Origin: Amycolatopsis thailandensis | GTDB taxonomy: Bacteria; Actinomycetota; Actinomycetes; Mycobacteriales; Pseudonocardiaceae | DNA length: 35,185 bases | Direction: 5' to 3' | NCBI RefSeq assembly: GCF_002234405.1 | Contig: NZ_NMQT01000063.1 | Coordinates: 1-35,185 of the forward strand | Shown here: positions 31,633 to 35,185 of the stretch, in pieces | How positions within the stretch are numbered: the stretch's first letter is position 1 | Layout of the letters: every line of letters starts with the position of its first letter | Position numbers and translations under genes: made by a program | Notes under the pieces: generated by a model | What the model was told of the DNA's origin: nothing | Database searches by the model: none | What the model saw: only the letters and a program-made list of their open reading frames with translations

Positions 31633-31642
31633 ACGAACGGGC

Positions 31643-32734
<1,092 letters not shown>

Positions 32735-32738
32735 CGGT

Positions 32739-34166
32739 TCAGTCCTCTTTCGGTTTCGCGGAAATGCCGTGCCCGAGTTCGCGGGCTTCGAGATGCCGTT
32801 GCTGGATCCGGTGCCCCTCGGCGCGGTCCGCCTCGGTCGGCTCGAGTGGGGTGTAGCCGTGGTTTTCCTGCCAGCGGGGAGGTTCCGTGCTGGAAGCGAG
32901 GGCCCAGGCCGCCTGTCGCGCGGCACCGACCGCGACGTATTCGGCGACCTCGGGGACGACGACGGGCACGCCGAACACGATCGGCGCGACCGCGCGGACG
33001 GCGGCCGACTGCGCCCCACCGCCGATCAGGAGGACCCGGCGGACTTCGAGCCCCTGGTCACGCAGGGCGTCGAGACCGGCGGCGAGTCCGCACAACATGC
33101 CTTCGACGGCGGCGCGGGCGAGGTTCCCGGGCGTCATGTTCGCGCGGGTCAGGCCGAAGAGCGTGCCCTTGGCGTCCGGGAGGTTCGGCGTCCGCTCACC
33201 GTCGAGGTACGGCAGGAAGGTGAGGCCACCGGCGCCGGGCTCGGCGGCGAGCGCCAGCTTGTCGAACTCCGCGAGCTCGACACCGAGCATCGCGGACGTG
33301 GCGGTGAGGACGCGGGCGGCGTTGAGCGTGCAGGCCAGCGGGAGGAAACGGCCGGTGGCGTCGGCGAATCCCGCGACGATGCCCGAGGGGTCGGCGCTCG
33401 CGGTCTCGGAGACGCCGAAGACGGTGCCGCTGGTGCCGAGCGAGACCACGACGTCGCCGGGAGCGAGTTCGAGACCGAGCGCGGCGGCCATGTTGTCGCC
33501 GGTTCCGGCCGAGACCAGGATCCCGTCCGGGGTGTGGCCCGCGGCTTCGGCGGGGCCGATGACCTTGGGCAGTTCGGGGGTCCGGCCGCCGAAGGCGTGC
33601 GCGAGCAGGTCCTGGCGGTAGGTGCCGGTGGACGGCGAGAAGTAGCCGGTGCCGGAGGCGTCGCCGCGGTCGGTGACCGGTTCGGCGCCCTCACCCAGGA
33701 GCCGCCAGGTCAGCCAATCGTGCGGCAGGAGCACGCGGGCGACGCGATCGGCCAGCTCGGGCTCGTTTTCCGCCATCCACCGCAGCTTTGTGACGGTGAA
33801 GCTGGCGACCGGCAGCGACCCGACGGACTTCGCCCAGTTCTCGGGGCCGAGTTCGCCGCCGAGGTCTTCGGCCGCTTTCGCGGACCGGGTGTCGTTCCAC
33901 AGCAACGCGGGCCGGACGACCTCGCCCGCTTCGTCGAGGGTGACCATGCCGTGCTGCTGACCGCCGACGCCGATGGCGCCGACACCGTCGAGCAGACCGT
34001 CGGTGGCCTCGTGGAAGGCGTCCCACCACGCGGCGGGAGCGACTTCGGTGCCTTCGGGGTGCGAAGCGCGGCCTGTGCGGACGATCTCGCCGGTTTCCGC
34101 GTCGCAGACGACGACCTTCGTCGACTGGGTCGACGAGTCGATTCCGGCGACCAGGTCAGATTTCAT
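32739..34166 (-). CDS. xylB: Xylulokinase (FGGY family)
   Basis: A 475-aa carbohydrate kinase phosphorylating D-xylulose to xylulose-5-phosphate. GIDSSTQSTKV (8-18) is the phosphate-binding start; GGQQHGMVTLD, ALLWNDTRS, SLGTSGTVFGV and LIGGGAQSAAVRA are family motifs. The ATG overlaps the last 11 bases of the deoR-like gene, so the two are coupled. Xylulose or a related pentitol-derived ketose is the likely substrate. Confidence 0.92.
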   Translation of the reverse strand: MKSDLVAGIDSSTQSTKVVVCDAETGEIVRTGRASHPEGTEVAPAAWWDAFHEATDGLLDGVGAIGVGGQQHGMVTLDEAGEVVRPALLWNDTRSAKAAEDLGGELGPENWAKSVGSLPVASFTVTKLRWMAENEPELADRVARVLLPHDWLTWRLLGEGAEPVTDRGDASGTGYFSPSTGTYRQDLLAHAFGGRTPELPKVIGPAEAAGHTPDGILVSAGTGDNMAAALGLELAPGDVVVSLGTSGTVFGVSETASADPSGIVAGFADATGRFLPLACTLNAARVLTATSAMLGVELAEFDKLALAAEPGAGGLTFLPYLDGERTPNLPDAKGTLFGLTRANMTPGNLARAAVEGMLCGLAAGLDALRDQGLEVRRVLLIGGGAQSAAVRAVAPIVFGVPVVVPEVAEYVAVGAARQAAWALASSTEPPRWQENHGYTPLEPTEADRAEGHRIQQRHLEARELGHGISAKPKED

Positions 34167-34971
34167 ATTCCGGCCCCTCCGGATCGCATTCGACCTGCTC
34201 GATGGCCGTTCCCGCGTTCAGCGCCGCCTCGATCTCCTCGGTGGGCGTCAGATCGTCGGTGATCAGGAGGTCGTAGTCGCCGATGTCGCCGTGCGCGAAA
34301 GTGGCTGTGCGGCCGAACTTGGAGTTGTCGACGACCAGCACGTTGTGGCTCGCGGTGCGCAGCGCGGCCTGCTTGAGCGCGGCGTAGTCCTGGACCGGGT
34401 GGAACAGGCGACCGACCGCCACCGCGGCGACCGAGACGAACGCGATGTCGGCGTGCGTGCGATCGAGGAAGGCGAGGACGTCCGGGCCGGCGCAGGAGTC
34501 GTACTCGTGGTGGTAGCGGCCGCCGGCGAGCACGACCTCGACGCTCTTGACCGGCCCGAGGATGCGGGCGGCTTCGAGCGAGTTGGTGATGACGGTGAGG
34601 TCTTCGATCCGGCCCAGGCGGCGGACGAGCGGGAAGAGCGTCGTCGAGTCGTCGACGAAGACCGTCTGGCCGGAGTGGACGTGCGCCGCGGCGGCCTCGC
34701 CGAGGGTGTCCTTCGTGGCCTGGTTGAAGGTGTCGCGGAAGCGGGCGGCCGACTCCATGGTCGTCGCCGGGTAGGCCTCGACCTTGCCGCGGAGTTTGCG
34801 GAGGAGGCGGCGCTCGGCGAGGTCGTCGAGGTCGCGGTGCATCGTCATCAGGCTGACGCCGAACCGGGCGGTGAGGTCGTCGATGCGGACCTCGCCGGTG
34901 GCGATGACGTGGTCGAGGATCTCCTGGCGCCGGTGCTCGACGGCGGCGTCCGAAGGCCTGGTCTTAGACAT
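34156..34971 (-). CDS. DeoR-family sugar-responsive repressor
   Basis: A 271-aa regulator. The N-terminal helix-turn-helix covers RRQEILDHVIATGEV and LTARFGVSLMTMHRDLDDL (residues ~15-55); the rest is a DeoR sensor domain with the sugar-phosphate-binding VFVDDSTTLFPLVRRL and LTVITNSLEAARIL segments. The ATG at 34971 is preferred; a GTG three codons earlier is also possible. It likely represses its own operon with xylB and responds to a sugar phosphate. Confidence 0.9.
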   Translation of the reverse strand: MSKTRPSDAAVEHRRQEILDHVIATGEVRIDDLTARFGVSLMTMHRDLDDLAERRLLRKLRGKVEAYPATTMESAARFRDTFNQATKDTLGEAAAAHVHSGQTVFVDDSTTLFPLVRRLGRIEDLTVITNSLEAARILGPVKSVEVVLAGGRYHHEYDSCAGPDVLAFLDRTHADIAFVSVAAVAVGRLFHPVQDYAALKQAALRTASHNVLVVDNSKFGRTATFAHGDIGDYDLLITDDLTPTEEIEAALNAGTAIEQVECDPEGPEYEI

Positions 34972-35118
34972 GGGCGACACCGTTCACGACCCGGACCATC
35001 GCGGTCTCGGCGGGGCGGGTGTCGGCGCTCACACCTGCTTCTTACCAGATTATTCGCCAGGAGTTAACACGTAACTCGATAACTCTCGCATTTCTCCTCG
35101 CTTCTCCCTGCGGCCCGC

Positions 35119-35185
35119 CGACTTGCGTTTAGCCCCCTAAACGCGCTCTGCGGGCGGGTGCCATCAGAGCGCGTTTAGGGGGCTA
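35119..35185. repeat. Palindromic repeats at the right edge
   Basis: One full copy (35119-35150, TTGCGTTTAGCC, then CCCTAAACGCGCTCTG) and a second cut by the window edge (35165-35185, AGAGCGCGTTTAGGGG). They lie upstream of the DeoR-family gene. Confidence 0.8.

Overview
The window is high-GC actinobacterial chromosome, most likely Amycolatopsis or a close Pseudonocardiaceae relative. This rests on codon use, GTG and TTG starts, and the relic order alr - hydrolase - tsaE - tsaB - rimI - tsaD - groES - groEL, which other actinomycetes such as Mycobacterium keep as one compact cluster. Here the cluster is all on the minus strand but has been opened by several inserted blocks.

Layout. 1-2500: groEL and groES behind a HrcA/CIRCE-controlled promoter. 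2461-14081: an 11.6 kb integrated element of the AICE type, bounded by a 38-bp direct repeat. It carries a low-GC HEPN (ApeA-like) protein, an XRE regulator with a flavoprotein, small conserved AICE proteins, a zinc-ribbon peptide, an FtsK-like transfer ATPase, a HUH-type replication initiator, excisionase and tyrosine integrase. 14231-17832: a UbiA prenyltransferase that looks proteobacterial, a frameshifted HAD phosphatase and a secreted cell-wall amidase. 17882-22424: a surface module of processive GT2 glycosyltransferase, exosortase, exosortase substrate, a 59-aa LAxTG peptide and UDP-GlcNAc 2-epimerase. 22421-24602: tsaD-rimI-tsaB. 25001-27750: malonyl-CoA synthetase (matB) and a fused carboxyltransferase. 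27770-28790: a lower-GC islet with one small membrane protein. 28917-31614: tsaE, alpha/beta hydrolase, alr. 31643-34971: a DeoR regulator, xylulokinase and sugar ABC ATPase operon.

Three observations stand out. First, the element has integrated inside the groES promoter and CIRCE operator. The 38-bp core contains the -35, the spacer and one CIRCE arm, so the operator is rebuilt intact on the groES side. Second, a modular palindromic repeat (core TTTAGC..GCTAAA, 22 copies counted) lies all over the chromosomal part and is absent from the element. It supplies the stop codon of four genes and sits in frame inside alr. Third, an actinobacterial exosortase system is joined to exopolysaccharide-type genes and a tiny sortase-signal peptide.

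Many minus-strand genes overlap by TGATG or GTGA and are probably translationally coupled. No tRNA, rRNA, CRISPR array or intact transposase was seen.
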